A DNA stretch of 25,142 bases, from NCBI RefSeq assembly GCF_017884005.1, contig NZ_QFAY01000034.1:2135-27276 (forward strand), in the 5' to 3' direction. Positions within the stretch are counted from its first letter, which is position 1; the number at the start of each line of letters is the position of its first letter. Of the stretch, positions 14,794-24,192 are shown in pieces. Origin of the DNA: Streptococcus panodentis. Lineage in GTDB: Bacteria; Bacillota; Bacilli; Lactobacillales; Streptococcaceae. The position numbers and the translations under genes are program-made. The notes under the pieces were generated by a model. That model worked only from the letters and a program-made list of their open reading frames with translations. It was not told the origin of the DNA and did no database searches.

Positions 14794-16509
14794 TTAATCA
14801 AACTGTTCCTGCACAAACTTCAGAGCCCCCTGACCGTCGCGGGTCAGCTTGATGTATTGGGCCCCTTCTGTTTTCGCCAGTTTGATGCCCAATTTATCTG
14901 TTTCCGCCTTCATGTCTTCAAAGTTTGAAGCCACCTGCGGAGCCAGAATGACCAAGTCAAACTCCGGCAGCATCTCCCGGTGAGCACCGTAACCGCCCGC
15001 TGCTGCTTTGACCGGAACCTTGTATTCAGCGGCTGCTTTATTCAGGGCATTGGCCAGCAGACCGCTGGTACCGCCGCCGGCACAAAGCACGAGGACATTG
15101 GTTTCTTCAGTGATTGTATGCTGATTCGCTGCTTCTTCGGCGACGCCTTCTGCACCGGCTTTTTCAAGAATGGCATCTGCTTTTGCCGTGTTGAAGTTAG
15201 CCGCCACCTTTTCCTTGAGTGCATCGTTGGAGTTGCCGGAGCGCTCTTCTTCCAGAATCTGTTCATCATAAACCTTGACAAATGGATAGTAAATGATGAC
15301 ATCAACAAGCACCAAGAGGGCTGCAAGGACAAAGGACAGCAGCTGGAAGTTGGTCCCCAGCACAATTCCCAGAGGTCCCGGCGTTACCCATGGAAGATTG
15401 GCAGAAAAGGAGTTCATATTCAAAGTATCAACAAAGAATTTGAAAATCCAGACATTGGCAATCGGTGCAAAGATAAAGGGAATGAAGAAAATCGGATTCA
15501 AAACAATAGGGGCACCGAAGAGGATGGGCTCGTTGACTCCAAAGAAAGTAGGGACAACGGATGCCCGTCCAATGGCACGGTTGCGCTCTGACTTACAGAT
15601 CCACATGAAGAGGAAAGGTACAATCAAGGTTGCACCAGTACCGCCCATGGTCACGATGAACATCTGCGTACCGGAAGTGATGACCTTATCCGCATGCTGG
15701 CCGGCCTGTATCAGAGCCAAGTTGGCATCGACATTGGCATAGGTAATGGCCGCAATGGCCGGCTCCACGATAGAGGGACCATGGATACCCACAAACCAGA
15801 AGAAGGCATAGGCACCAAAGATAAGGGTGATACCCAGATAGCCATCTGCCGCTGAGAAGAGCGGAGCCAGAAGCGTTCCGATGGATTCTGCAACGGTTAC
15901 TCCTAATGTGCCTTTGACAAGCAGCTCAAAGGCATAGAGGATAAGCACTGAAACAGTGAATGGAATCAAGTCTTTGAATACCTGTGAAATATTCGGCGGC
16001 ACTTCATCCGGCATGCGAATGGTGACATTGTTTTTCACACAGACCTTATAGACATTGACAGTCACAAAGGCTGCAATGAAAGCTGTCAAGAGGCCTTTCG
16101 TTCCCATGAAAGCCGTCAGGAAGCCGCCTTCCTGAGCCGGTTCAGCCGCCATGAGGAGAAAGCCGACCATGGAAGCCAGCATGGTAGACAAAAAGTTGAT
16201 TTGATTGGTCGCCGGAAGGCTGCGGTTGATCGAGTCCGTCAGAGCCTTAGCAGTCGTACCGCCTACAAAGAAAGCCAAAATCCCCATTGAATAGTTATAG
16301 GGAGTCATCAGGAAGGTCTCAATGTCCTTAGACCAATGAAAACCCCAGGAATTTGGCACATAGGCAATCAGGATAAAGATCGATGAGAAGAGGATAACCG
16401 GCATACCGGCGATAAAGCCGTCCCGAATGGCACGGAGATAGATATTCCGAGAAATCTTCTCAAAGAAAGGTTTGCCTTTCTCAATCAGTCCGATTAGTTT
16501 GTTCATCAT
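14794..16509 (-). CDS. lacE: Lactose-specific PTS enzyme IICB LacE
   Basis: Membrane permease that imports and phosphorylates lactose using phosphate from LacF. 571 residues. The N-terminal IIC domain has many membrane segments; its conserved His243 sits in GIHGPS, and [14 protein letters not shown] near 326-339 is the usual substrate-site signature. A charged linker (about 415-468) leads to the IIB domain, where Cys476 of [11 protein letters not shown] is the phosphorylated residue. The start shows an ATGA overlap with lacF. Two consecutive ATGs (16509 and 16506) are possible; the second has the better distance from GAGGAG. Co-transcribed with lacT and lacF behind the RAT-controlled leader. 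Confidence 0.95.
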   Translation of the reverse strand: MMNKLIGLIEKGKPFFEKISRNIYLRAIRDGFIAGMPVILFSSIFILIAYVPNSWGFHWSKDIETFLMTPYNYSMGILAFFVGGTTAKALTDSINRSLPATNQINFLSTMLASMVGFLLMAAEPAQEGGFLTAFMGTKGLLTAFIAAFVTVNVYKVCVKNNVTIRMPDEVPPNISQVFKDLIPFTVSVLILYAFELLVKGTLGVTVAESIGTLLAPLFSAADGYLGITLIFGAYAFFWFVGIHGPSIVEPAIAAITYANVDANLALIQAGQHADKVITSGTQMFIVTMGGTGATLIVPFLFMWICKSERNRAIGRASVVPTFFGVNEPILFGAPIVLNPIFFIPFIFAPIANVWIFKFFVDTLNMNSFSANLPWVTPGPLGIVLGTNFQLLSFVLAALLVLVDVIIYYPFVKVYDEQILEEERSGNSNDALKEKVAANFNTAKADAILEKAGAEGVAEEAANQHTITEETNVLVLCAGGGTSGLLANALNKAAAEYKVPVKAAAGGYGAHREMLPEFDLVILAPQVASNFEDMKAETDKLGIKLAKTEGAQYIKLTRDGQGALKFVQEQFD

Positions 16510-16823
16510 TTTACTCCTCTTTTGTATAGTTCAATCAAGTGGTGTATGACATCTTTGAGCAAGATAGTGGTCATCAGGTGATCCTGTCCATGCATCATGG
16601 TGACGCTGTAGGGAATGTCCTCACCGGCTGCTTCTTTGGCCAGCATAGCAGTCTGAGACTGATGCGCCTCTGCAATGCAGCCTCCCGCTTCCTCCACCAG
16701 AGCTTCTGCCTTGGCAAAATCTCCAGCTTCTGCCGCCTTTAAAGCTTCCAGCAATTTTGAACGCGCATCGCCAGCATAGGCCACGATTTCAAAACCAAGC
16801 AATTGAATTTCTTCTCTATTCAT
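16506..16823 (-). CDS. lacF: Lactose-specific PTS enzyme IIA LacF
   Basis: Soluble phospho-carrier that passes phosphate from HPr to LacE. 105 residues forming the trimeric three-helix IIA-Lac fold. The phosphorylated His78 is in [10 protein letters not shown], with Asp81 (trimer metal site) and His82 conserved. An AGGAGG site lies upstream. This is the only IIA-Lac gene in the window, so it probably serves LacE2 as well. The end overlaps lacE by 4 bp, and lacT lies 49 bp upstream in the same unit. Confidence 0.95.
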   Translation of the reverse strand: MNREEIQLLGFEIVAYAGDARSKLLEALKAAEAGDFAKAEALVEEAGGCIAEAHQSQTAMLAKEAAGEDIPYSVTMMHGQDHLMTTILLKDVIHHLIELYKRGVK

Positions 16824-16872
16824 CTTCCTGTCCTCCTTGAGTTTTTTGTTAGATAGAGCAAATTAAGTGTTT

Positions 16873-17706
16873 TTATAAAAGACGCTGAATATGTAAAACA
16901 ATATAGATACGCTCGCTGCGATAAAGATCAATCCCTGTCTCCTTCGCAATCGTATCATAGATACGGCTCCCCATTTCATAGGCATCAGGATAAGAATCTT
17001 TAATGTGTTCTTCCATCTGCAAAAGAGAGGTATTGTCATCCCGATTGCGATCAATATAGTCCAGGAAATAGCTCAGATGAATCATAAACCGATCGTAGAA
17101 ATGACTATTTCCTTCTGTCCGATGAATGCCGCTGTGCTCAAGTTCATCTTGCACCAAACGCAAAATTTCTTTTGTTTTCCCAAGACTGTCCTGACCCCGA
17201 TTGGCCGACTCACCTTTCGCATTGATGAAATGAAGAGCAATCCGCCCGACCTCATCATCCGGAAACTGATCCAGCAGCTTCTCCCTGAAGACAGCCAGCG
17301 CCTCCCTTGACATCGTATATTCTAAAGGATTATCTATCGAGAAATTCGGCAAACTTCCTTTTTGATAGGTTCCTTTGCGAAGAGCCTGATAGGAACAGTA
17401 GATATGGTCTGTCAGAGTGACATAAAGATATTCTTGCACAGGATAATCATACTTTTCTGTCAAAGAGCCAATCACCTCATAGGTCACCGTGATAAAGTCC
17501 AACGGTACATCCTTTAAAAGAGTTAAGAAATTTTCCTTGGACTCTTCCGTGTTGAGTTTGAAGACCTTATCAACTTTACCAGCAATAACGATGTCCCCTT
17601 TTTTCTTATGAAAAGCAACTCCGCTTCCTGTAATCATCAACTCTTCGTTCTTTTCATTTTTGACAAGTGCGACATTATTATTGATGACATTAAGGATACG
17701 ATACAT
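16873..17706 (-). CDS. lacT: LacT, BglG/LicT-family transcription antiterminator
   Basis: RNA-binding regulator that stabilises the RAT hairpin and so prevents termination in lac leaders. 277 residues: CAT RNA-binding domain at 1-55 (YRILNVINNNVALV, ITGSGVAFHKKKGD), then two PRD domains. The four regulatory histidines phosphorylated by PTS proteins are present as His101, His159, His210 and His272. I start at the ATG at 17706 (MYRIL) because AAGGAGG sits just upstream and family members begin there; a 10-codon upstream extension is unlikely. First gene of its operon and located behind its own RAT/terminator, so it autoregulates. Expected to be active when lactose transport drains phosphate from LacE, with HPr adding catabolite control. 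Confidence 0.94.
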   Translation of the reverse strand: MYRILNVINNNVALVKNEKNEELMITGSGVAFHKKKGDIVIAGKVDKVFKLNTEESKENFLTLLKDVPLDFITVTYEVIGSLTEKYDYPVQEYLYVTLTDHIYCSYQALRKGTYQKGSLPNFSIDNPLEYTMSREALAVFREKLLDQFPDDEVGRIALHFINAKGESANRGQDSLGKTKEILRLVQDELEHSGIHRTEGNSHFYDRFMIHLSYFLDYIDRNRDDNTSLLQMEEHIKDSYPDAYEMGSRIYDTIAKETGIDLYRSERIYIVLHIQRLL

Positions 17707-17771
17707 CTGGAACCTCCTTATCTTAAAATATTTCATCAGAGTTTATATAAAGCTGATAGCTGACTATTTTG

Positions 17772-17846
17772 AAAAACAAAAAGAGACCACAAACGAACCC
17801 AGGGATTCAGACGTGAAACTAATCCCATGCATTCATTTGTGGTCTC
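17772..17846 (-). terminator. Leader terminator upstream of lacT
   Basis: Perfect 11-bp stem, GAGACCACAAA paired with TTTGTGGTCTC (17836-17846 with 17783-17793), then a TTTTTGTTTTT tract on the minus strand (17772-17782). Its 5' arm shares GAGACC with the 3' end of the RAT, the classical mutually exclusive arrangement. Confidence 0.92.
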
Positions 17847-17871
17847 GCCTAATCTTCCTTAGTTACGATCC
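17841..17871 (-). promoter_or_regulatory. RAT antiterminator of lacTFEG (LacT-binding RNA site)
   Basis: A 31-nt minus-strand site that begins GGATCGTAAC and ends AGGCGAGACC, the BglG-family RAT pattern. It has an upper stem CTAA/TTAG and a 6-nt loop. It overlaps the terminator arm by 6 bases. LacT binding should hold it folded and let transcription into lacT. Confidence 0.88.
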
Positions 17872-17893
17872 ACCTTATTCAAACTATAAATAG

Positions 17894-17922
17894 ATTATAC
17901 CACGCCATTTCCCGTTTGTAAA
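17894..17922 (-). promoter_or_regulatory. Promoter of lacT-lacF-lacE-lacG
   Basis: On the minus strand, TTTACA (17917-17922), a 17-bp spacer and TATAAT (17894-17899). It is identical in both boxes to the lacG2 promoter at 21617-21645. Confidence 0.85.
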
Positions 17923-17992
17923 CCCTTTAATGATGTTTTTTCCAAAAAAATATCATTTTTTGTTTGTTTCAAACATTGTGCTGAGGTATTCT

Positions 17993-19657
17993 TCAATCGT
18001 CTAATTGGCTTAGAATAAATTCTACTGCGCCTTTTGGATCACGAGTCAATGAAATATACTGGGCTCCTTCTGTCGCAATGAGTTTGATTCCAAGTGCATC
18101 GGTATCTTTCTTGATGTCGCTGTAATATGTTTTAACCTGTGGAGCTAATACAATTATGTCGTAATATTTCATCACTTCGTAATGAGATCCGTAGGCACCA
18201 GCTGAAGAGCTGAGCGGGATGCCGCATTCATCTGCTCCTTCTTTTAGAGCACTTGCCAGCATGGCACTTGTCCCGGCTCCTGCACAAAGAACAAGGACTT
18301 TGATCTCTTTATCAATTGATTTAAACAGTTCTGATTCTGACCGTTCTGGCACATACGCTGTCTCGTCAGTCTGAAGCTGCTCAGATACTGTCTCTGATTC
18401 CTGATTCAGAAGTACTTTATCATAAGCTTTACAGAATGGATAGTAAATCATAAAATCAACGACTAGCAGCAAGGCCGTAAACACAAAGCTAATAGGCTGG
18501 AAGTGGGTACTCATCAAATTTCCAATTGGTCCCGGGGTCGCCCATGGCAGTACATGTAAATAACCATTCATACCAAGGGTTGAGATGAAGAATTTCCCTA
18601 ATATAACATTGGCAATTGGTGCCAGGCAAAACGGAATAAAGAAATAGGGATTTAACACAATCGGGGCAGCAAACAACAACGGTTCATTCACTGCAAACAT
18701 CACAGGAATAATAGAAGCCTTTCCGACCGCTTTTAATTGTTTTGAGTGCATAAATAAAATAAAGATAATAGGAACAATGAAGGTAGCACCCGTACCTCCA
18801 AGCTCACCCACAAAGTTTCCAAAATTTTCAGTTAAAGCATGATAAGGATGATGTCCTTCTCTGAGCAGCTGCAAATTTGCCTCTGTATTTCCATATAAAG
18901 CAACTGCCAGTCCTGGTTTGACTACAGAAGGACCATGGACACCTACAAACCAAAAGAAAGGAACTAAAAACCAAATAATGGATAGACCCAAGTAACTTTC
19001 TGCTCCCTGAAAAATTGGAGATAATACCTTTGAAAACACCTCTGCAAATGGAACTGCCAGAAAATGCCGAACAAGCAAATCAATCAGGGCAGCTGCTAGA
19101 ACAGAGAAAGAAAATGGAAAGACATCTCGGAAATTTTGAGAAATGCTTCCTGGCACTTCTTTTGGCATTTTAATCGTAATATCTCTCATAACGCAGAACT
19201 TATAAACATTGACTGTAATAAATGCAGAAACGAAAGAAGCTAAAATACCTTTTGTTCCAAAATAATTTCCGACAAAAGCCCCGTCCGTCTTGGTGACAGA
19301 GAGTAAGAGAAAACCACAAATCGCTGCAAGCATGACAGATACTTCATTGATGACTTTACCAGCAGGCAGTTTTCGGTTCATGCTGCCAGACAGACAGCGT
19401 GCTGTTGTCCCTGCCACTAAAAGACCGATAATCCCCATGGAGTAATCATAAATTTTCCAAAGCCAAGTTTCAAAACCTTCCGGCAATTTAATTCCAACAA
19501 GCGGCGGAATAGCTGCACAGAGAATAAATAAACTAGAAAAGAGAATGACAGGCATGGCGGTTAAAAAACCATCCTTAATTGCAGTGAGATACATATTGGC
19601 AGAGATACGCTGAAATAACTCTTGATGTTTTTCTATGTGTTTAATTATACTGTTCAT
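17993..19657 (-). CDS. Second lactose-type PTS enzyme IICB (LacE2)
   Basis: A paralogue of LacE, 554 residues. The IIC domain is well conserved (GVHGPSVV with His241; NEPLLFAAPIVLNP; ATPGPIGN). The IIB domain carries the phosphorylated Cys458 in LVLCAGAGTSA. The linker between them (about 415-450) is unlike LacE's. It could import lactose, galactose or another beta-galactoside; which one is not readable from the sequence. It has no lacF of its own and must borrow LacF. 20 bp downstream of lacG2 in the same unit. Base composition looks AT-richer than lacE, suggesting a separate origin. No strong terminator follows before the lacT promoter. Confidence 0.92.
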   Translation of the reverse strand: MNSIIKHIEKHQELFQRISANMYLTAIKDGFLTAMPVILFSSLFILCAAIPPLVGIKLPEGFETWLWKIYDYSMGIIGLLVAGTTARCLSGSMNRKLPAGKVINEVSVMLAAICGFLLLSVTKTDGAFVGNYFGTKGILASFVSAFITVNVYKFCVMRDITIKMPKEVPGSISQNFRDVFPFSFSVLAAALIDLLVRHFLAVPFAEVFSKVLSPIFQGAESYLGLSIIWFLVPFFWFVGVHGPSVVKPGLAVALYGNTEANLQLLREGHHPYHALTENFGNFVGELGGTGATFIVPIIFILFMHSKQLKAVGKASIIPVMFAVNEPLLFAAPIVLNPYFFIPFCLAPIANVILGKFFISTLGMNGYLHVLPWATPGPIGNLMSTHFQPISFVFTALLLVVDFMIYYPFCKAYDKVLLNQESETVSEQLQTDETAYVPERSESELFKSIDKEIKVLVLCAGAGTSAMLASALKEGADECGIPLSSSAGAYGSHYEVMKYYDIIVLAPQVKTYYSDIKKDTDALGIKLIATEGAQYISLTRDPKGAVEFILSQLDD

Positions 19658-19677
19658 GAGTCTTGCCTCCTTTAAAT

Positions 19678-21078
19678 TTAAATAATCGTCTTGGTCTGAC
19701 TGACAAACTTATACCAATAAGCTGATTCTTTAGGGTATCGCTTTTGTGTTTCAAAATCCACGTAAAAAAGACCATAACGCTTATTGTAGCCATTCACCCA
19801 AGAAAAAACATCCATCAGGGACCAGATGAAATAACCTCTGACATTTACTCCGTCCTCGATAGCTCTAGCAATTGATTTAAAATGACCGCGTAAGTATTCA
19901 ATTCTAGCTTCATCCATGATGATGCCGTCCTGATACTCATCTTTAAACCCCAAGCCATTTTCTGTAATATAGATTTGTTTGTAGTTGGGATATTCTTCCT
20001 TTATGAATGTCAGTAAATCATAGAGCCCTTGAGGATAGATAATCCAGTCCCAGTCTGTCTTCGGTAAGTCTTCACGCGGAACTCGCTCGCCTACTCCTTT
20101 AATGCGATAAACCTGAGTCCCTTTCTCCCCAGTCGTATTATAAAACAGCGTACTTTCTCCTTCATAGGCTCGGACCCAATGGCTCACATAATGATTGATT
20201 CCCAAAAAATCGTTGCGATTAGCCGCTTTTTTCATTTCAATAAAGTCAGCCGGATCAAGTGTGACAGACATCTGATTTTTCTCTAAAATTTCAGTAAGCA
20301 TTTCCCATGTAGACTGGCGATAATAGCCTAGATAAGTTGCATCCAGCAAAAAGCGGATTGATAAAGCCTCGTCAACCTTAGCGGCATGGATGTCTGCCAG
20401 CTTATCGCTATAAGGATATTTGGGCTCAAGCGAATGAACCACACCAATTTCTCCTTGATAACCTCCATCCTTAAAAACATTGACAACTCTGGCGTGAGCA
20501 TACATCATATGATGCAAACAGGTTATAACTTTTTCAAAATCAAATTGAATTTCCGGCGGAAAGACACCAGTCAAGTATTGATTGGTTGCTAATGGATAAA
20601 TTTCGTTAAAAGTGCTCCAGTATTGGATTTCCTTGAATTCATCAAAGCAGAATGTTGCAAAGCTGACAAAATGCTCTATTGTTTCTCTATTGAGGAAATC
20701 TCCTTTATCAAACAAAGTTTTAGGTGTATCAAAATGATGAATAGTTACAAATGGAGTTACTCCATTTTTTATACATTCTGCAAAAACAGCATGGTAAAAA
20801 TCGACCCCTTTTTGATTAATCTTTCCGTAGCCATCTGGAAAAATCCGACTCCAAGCAATGGATAACCGTACACTGTCAATATTGAACTGCTTACAGAGTG
20901 CAATGTCTACCGGATATTGATGATAAAAATCACTCGCCGGCTCTGCTGTATAGCGCCCTTTCTCGGCCAAAAATGAATCCCAAGCAACAGCTCCTTTGCC
21001 ATCTATTTGAACAGCACCTTCAGCTTGATAAGCTGCAGTTGCTCCTCCCATTATGAAATCTTCAGGTAAATGCAACAT
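19678..21078 (-). CDS. Second 6-phospho-beta-galactosidase (LacG2)
   Basis: GH1 enzyme of 466 residues, close to LacG throughout. Acid/base Glu159 (TFNEI) and nucleophile Glu373 (ITENG) are intact, as is the phosphate-binding set Ser426, Trp427, Lys433 and Tyr435 (FSWVNGYNKRY). It should therefore hydrolyse lactose-6-phosphate or a related phospho-galactoside. The residues after the acid/base Glu (YPLATNQ here, GPIGDGQ in LacG) and the 220-300 region diverge, so aglycone preference may differ. GGAGG lies nine bases before the ATG. First gene of the lacG2-lacE2 unit, but more than 500 nt from the promoter because a BOX-like element lies in its leader. Confidence 0.93.
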   Translation of the reverse strand: MLHLPEDFIMGGATAAYQAEGAVQIDGKGAVAWDSFLAEKGRYTAEPASDFYHQYPVDIALCKQFNIDSVRLSIAWSRIFPDGYGKINQKGVDFYHAVFAECIKNGVTPFVTIHHFDTPKTLFDKGDFLNRETIEHFVSFATFCFDEFKEIQYWSTFNEIYPLATNQYLTGVFPPEIQFDFEKVITCLHHMMYAHARVVNVFKDGGYQGEIGVVHSLEPKYPYSDKLADIHAAKVDEALSIRFLLDATYLGYYRQSTWEMLTEILEKNQMSVTLDPADFIEMKKAANRNDFLGINHYVSHWVRAYEGESTLFYNTTGEKGTQVYRIKGVGERVPREDLPKTDWDWIIYPQGLYDLLTFIKEEYPNYKQIYITENGLGFKDEYQDGIIMDEARIEYLRGHFKSIARAIEDGVNVRGYFIWSLMDVFSWVNGYNKRYGLFYVDFETQKRYPKESAYWYKFVSQTKTII

Positions 21079-21130
21079 TCTTTAACCTCCAAGTATTTGT
21101 GTCAAACTTGCCCTCATCTTTGATATGGAC

Positions 21131-21177
21131 TCCGTCAGCCATATCTACAGCCTCAAATCAGTGCTTTGAGCGGCTTG
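21131..21177 (+). repeat. BOX-like fragment in the lacG2 leader
   Basis: TCCGTCAG followed by TATCTACAGCCTCAAATCAG and TGCTTTGAGCGGC parallels the internal hairpin of the pneumococcal BOX element as I remember it (CTCAAAACAGTGTTTTGAG). Both outer ends are missing. Confidence 0.5.
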
Positions 21178-21200
21178 TTAACCCCTATTAAAACAAACTA

Positions 21201-21432
21201 ATATTCAATGAAAATCGAAATCAGACAAGGCAGTGAAACACAGGTGTAACTCGAGTGAAACTCTTTGCTTCGCTTTCAGGTTTCTAGGGTCGGGCTGAAA
21301 AGGCCAACTAGACCTTTCCACTTCTCGGACTTGAAGCTTGATGCAAGCTTTGCTTGCCTTATCTACAATCTCCAACAGACTCCTCGGATTGTTGGAGCTA
21401 ACGAAAGTTGATTTTAATTTTCGAAGAGTATA
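21201..21432 (-). repeat. Complete BOX-like element in the lacG2 leader
   Basis: The two outer ends match known BOX ends: ATATTCAATGAAAATCG at 21201-21217 and, at 21416-21432, a minus-strand ATACTCTTCGAAAAT. The interior is species-specific and includes one copy (21266-21305) of the 49-bp module amplified at 1-221. A 111-codon frame across it (21205-21540) begins inside the terminator stem and looks fortuitous. Confidence 0.6.
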
Positions 21433-21523
21433 GAAGACCTTTTCTTCATCTTCATCATGAATACAGTTTCTTACTTCATACTGCAATTTGATAAGGGGTG
21501 CACCTCCTTTCTTATTTATTAGC

Positions 21524-21576
21524 AAAGAAAAAGAGACCACAAATAAGCCAAGTAAACTTAGTCTATTTGCGGTCTC
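21524..21576 (-). terminator. Leader terminator upstream of lacG2
   Basis: A 13-bp stem, 21564-21576 with 21533-21545, contains one G-U pair and is followed on the minus strand by TTTTTCTTT (21524-21532). Its 5' arm overlaps the RAT by GAGACC, as at lacT. Confidence 0.9.
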
Positions 21577-21594
21577 GCCTTTACGTTACGATCC
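21571..21594 (-). promoter_or_regulatory. Shortened RAT antiterminator of lacG2-lacE2
   Basis: It begins GGATCGTAAC and ends AGGCGAGACC like the lacT RAT but is 24 nt long instead of 31. The seven missing bases are those that form the upper stem and loop. The preceding 20 bases (TTTGAATAAGGTGGATCGTA) are identical in the two leaders. Confidence 0.75.
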
Positions 21595-21616
21595 ACCTTA
21601 TTCAAATTTCACAGCT

Positions 21617-21645
21617 ATTATACTCTTAAAATAATAATTTGTAAA
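21617..21645 (-). promoter_or_regulatory. Promoter of lacG2-lacE2
   Basis: On the minus strand, TTTACA (21640-21645), a 17-bp spacer and TATAAT (21617-21622). It lies about 35 bp beyond the lacD terminator, so this unit is transcribed independently of lacABCD. Confidence 0.85.
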
Positions 21646-21678
21646 GTAATTATGTGATTTTTTTAACAATTTATTTTT

Positions 21679-21723
21679 TAAAAAAAGCCATTGATAGAAA
21701 TAGCATCAGATTTTCTATCAATG
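21679..21723 (-). terminator. Terminator of lacABCD
   Basis: Perfect 12-bp stem, CATTGATAGAAA (21689-21700) with TTTCTATCAATG (21712-21723). A run of seven or more Ts follows on the minus strand. It begins 10 bp after the lacD stop. Confidence 0.9.
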
Positions 21724-21733
21724 ACTTACTTTT

Positions 21734-22714
21734 CTACCCCCGCTCTTTCCAGGAAGTGGCAGTTGTTTGCAGGACTTTGTTCAGTTCGTTAATATTTTCA
21801 AAGCCTGTGGTGCGCAGCCATTCACGCGCTGCAGCTTCGCCCTCTTCAATATAGGCCTGCACAGAGCCAGCCCAGGTGGCGCGGCCGCAAAGAACGCCAT
21901 TAAAGTTAGCTCCTGACTCATGAGCAAAGACCAGCGTTTCCTGGAAGAGCTTGGCAGACACACCGGCACTCAGGTAGATATAAGGCAGGCTGGTCGCTTG
22001 ATCCTGCTCCCTGAAGAAAGCTGCTGCTTCTTCCTTGCTATGAACGATTTCTCCGTCACCAAAGCCTTCAACGTATTTGACATTGACCGGCACTTCAACC
22101 TTGAGGACATCAATATGAAAGCGTGGGTCAGAAAAGACTTTCATGGCTTCAATGACCTTGCGAGGCTTCACCTTGGCATATTCGGCACTGGAAGCATCCG
22201 CAATATTTTCATCATAAGCCAAAATCTCAAGGAAGAAAGGAATATCCTCTGCCACACACTCCGAACCGATCCGTTCAATATAGGCCTGCTTTTCTTGGTT
22301 GACTGCTGCATCACCGTCCACATCATAGTAGAGCAGGAATTTCACCGCATCTGCCCCCTGCTCCTTGATGCGCTTGGCTGACCAGAGATTCAGGCAGTCC
22401 GGCAGGCGTTTGGTGCTGGAGGTGTCATAGCCGGTTTTTTCATAAGCCAGCAAAAGACCGGCATCTTTATCCAAGACCTTGGTCGCAGGCAGGCCGTATT
22501 CGGGATCCAGCAGCATGGAGGAAGCGTATGGGGTCAGCTCTTCTGCCACCAAGACTTTCAACTCCTCCATCTGCGCCACTGTCGGCTCTTCTTCTTGGTA
22601 TTGAGCCATGAGGCGCTTGAGAGCCCCCCGCTGGTCAAAGGCCAGAGCGGAGATAATGCCCTTTTCGTCAGATAATTTCTCTAAATATTTTCGTTTTTGT
22701 GCTGTCAGTACCAT
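21734..22714 (-). CDS. lacD: Tagatose-1,6-bisphosphate aldolase LacD
   Basis: Class I aldolase cleaving tagatose-1,6-bisphosphate to dihydroxyacetone phosphate and glyceraldehyde-3-phosphate; last step of the tagatose pathway. 326 residues, standard for LacD. The Schiff-base Lys205 is in [12 protein letters not shown], with DQRG near the N-terminus and AVKFLLYYD at 123-131. Only 2 bp separate it from lacC. In Streptococcus pyogenes one of two LacD copies also acts as a regulator; nothing here shows that role. It ends just before a strong terminator. Confidence 0.96.
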   Translation of the reverse strand: MVLTAQKRKYLEKLSDEKGIISALAFDQRGALKRLMAQYQEEEPTVAQMEELKVLVAEELTPYASSMLLDPEYGLPATKVLDKDAGLLLAYEKTGYDTSSTKRLPDCLNLWSAKRIKEQGADAVKFLLYYDVDGDAAVNQEKQAYIERIGSECVAEDIPFFLEILAYDENIADASSAEYAKVKPRKVIEAMKVFSDPRFHIDVLKVEVPVNVKYVEGFGDGEIVHSKEEAAAFFREQDQATSLPYIYLSAGVSAKLFQETLVFAHESGANFNGVLCGRATWAGSVQAYIEEGEAAAREWLRTTGFENINELNKVLQTTATSWKERG

Positions 22715-22716
22715 AT

Positions 22717-23646
22717 TTATACCTCTTTTACTGTGATTTGCTGATAAAGTGTGTCATAGTTGGCCAGATTGACATGTCCAGTTATTTTTTCCTGAGCATT
22801 GAGCATCCCCAAAACCATGGCTTGCTTGAGCAGGCTCTCATCCTCTTTGGCATGCTGAAGAGCGGAGGAAATGCCAGCAACGGTCGAATCCCCCGAACCG
22901 ACAGGATTGACCACCTCAATCGTTGGAATCTGAACCTTGTAGAAAGTGCTGCCGTGCTTGGCAAAGGCACCGTCGGCTCCCAAGGAGACGATTAGCCAGT
23001 CAATACCGGCAAAAAGGGGATCGCTCAAAACGGATTTCAGCTGCTCCAAATCTGCCGAAACCTCCCGATTTAAGAGCTGAGACAGCTCCTCTCTGTTGGG
23101 CTTGATGACCGTCGGCTTGCAGTCGGATTGGAGAACTGCCTCTAAGGCTTTTCCTGAACAGTCCAGCACCACCCTGCGCTTTTCTTCCTTGGCAATACTG
23201 ATCAAGCGAGCATAGTAGTCCACCGGCAGCCCCGCCGGCAGGCTGCCCGAAAGGGCAATGACCTGAGCTGACTTCATCAGCAGTCTAAAGTGATGCAGAA
23301 AGCCATCAGCTTCCGCCGCTGAAACAGTCGGACCGGCTTCTAAAATCTCTGTCTGCTGCCCTTCATGCAGGATAGCAATGCAGTTTCTGGTATCACCCTG
23401 AATAGTATAGAAGAAAGGCTGAACGCCGGAAGGTAAATGGTCCAGCAGAAACTGGCCGTTCGTTCCGCCGATAAGGCCGGTTGCGAGCACATTTTCCCCG
23501 CATTCGGCCAAAACCCGGGTGACATTGAGCCCTTTGCCGCCAGCCGTTTTTGAAACATCTGCCACCCGATTGACCGTATCCAGCCTGAAATGAGCCAGCG
23601 GATAGGAAATATCAATCGAAGGGTTCATCGTAACCGTTAAAATCAT
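22717..23646 (-). CDS. lacC: Tagatose-6-phosphate kinase LacC
   Basis: PfkB-family ATP-dependent kinase making tagatose-1,6-bisphosphate. 309 residues, the usual length. The N-terminal substrate motif is [15 protein letters not shown] (about 37-51) and the C-terminal PfkB signature with catalytic Asp is [12 protein letters not shown], where the common GAGD is GSGD. Begins [12 protein letters not shown] as in the LacC/FruK group. It lies 12 bp after lacB and 2 bp before lacD. Confidence 0.95.
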   Translation of the reverse strand: MILTVTMNPSIDISYPLAHFRLDTVNRVADVSKTAGGKGLNVTRVLAECGENVLATGLIGGTNGQFLLDHLPSGVQPFFYTIQGDTRNCIAILHEGQQTEILEAGPTVSAAEADGFLHHFRLLMKSAQVIALSGSLPAGLPVDYYARLISIAKEEKRRVVLDCSGKALEAVLQSDCKPTVIKPNREELSQLLNREVSADLEQLKSVLSDPLFAGIDWLIVSLGADGAFAKHGSTFYKVQIPTIEVVNPVGSGDSTVAGISSALQHAKEDESLLKQAMVLGMLNAQEKITGHVNLANYDTLYQQITVKEV

Positions 23647-23658
23647 AGGCCCGTCTCC

Positions 23659-24174
23659 TTAGTCGTGATAGTCACCGCGTTCCCATTTTTCCAGAAATTC
23701 TGCAAAGAAATGTTCATCCGCTTGGCGGTCATTATGGGTCTCCACATGCTCGATTTTGGCTATCCATTTCTTATTTTCTTCGCTTGGCTTATAGTCAGCA
23801 TGGATAAAAGCCTCGATAATATCGCACATCAGCAGCTCACCAGTGATTTTGCCGCCAAAGCCGATGACATTGGCATTGAGCTCTTCCTTGGCATAGAGGG
23901 CCGTCGTCATATCACGGACCAGAGCGGAACGGATACCAGGCACCTTGTTGACGGCATTGTTGATGCCGACTCCCGTTCCGCAGATACAGATTCCCAAATC
24001 AGCCTGACCGCTGGCTACTGCTTCGCCCACCTTCTTGCCATAGATAGGATAGTGGGTGCGGACATGGTCGTAAGTCCCAAAGTCCAGCACCTCATAGCCC
24101 TTTGACTTTAAGAAATCCACTACCGCCATTTTCTCATTGGTGACAATATGGTCACATCCGATCGCAATTTTCAT
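23659..24174 (-). CDS. lacB: Galactose-6-phosphate isomerase subunit LacB
   Basis: With LacA forms the heteromeric isomerase that converts galactose-6-phosphate to tagatose-6-phosphate. 171 residues, standard for LacB. RpiB fold: [10 protein letters not shown] at the start, and the conserved anion-binding [24 protein letters not shown] segment about 68-90. It is 18 bp after lacA and 12 bp before lacC. Confidence 0.96.
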   Translation of the reverse strand: MKIAIGCDHIVTNEKMAVVDFLKSKGYEVLDFGTYDHVRTHYPIYGKKVGEAVASGQADLGICICGTGVGINNAVNKVPGIRSALVRDMTTALYAKEELNANVIGFGGKITGELLMCDIIEAFIHADYKPSEENKKWIAKIEHVETHNDRQADEHFFAEFLEKWERGDYHD

Positions 24175-24192
24175 CTTTGTCCTTCCTTTCTC

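Noticed and set aside
17912..17930. Catabolite-response element (cre) near the lacT promoter
   Set aside because: The minus-strand TTAAAGGGTTTACA resembles a cre only loosely and lacks the central CG; nothing similar is present at the lacG2 promoter.
21205..21540. 111-codon minus-strand frame in the lacG2 leader
   Set aside because: It begins in the terminator stem, spans a BOX-like repeat and has no credible start codon behind the nearby ribosome-site sequence.
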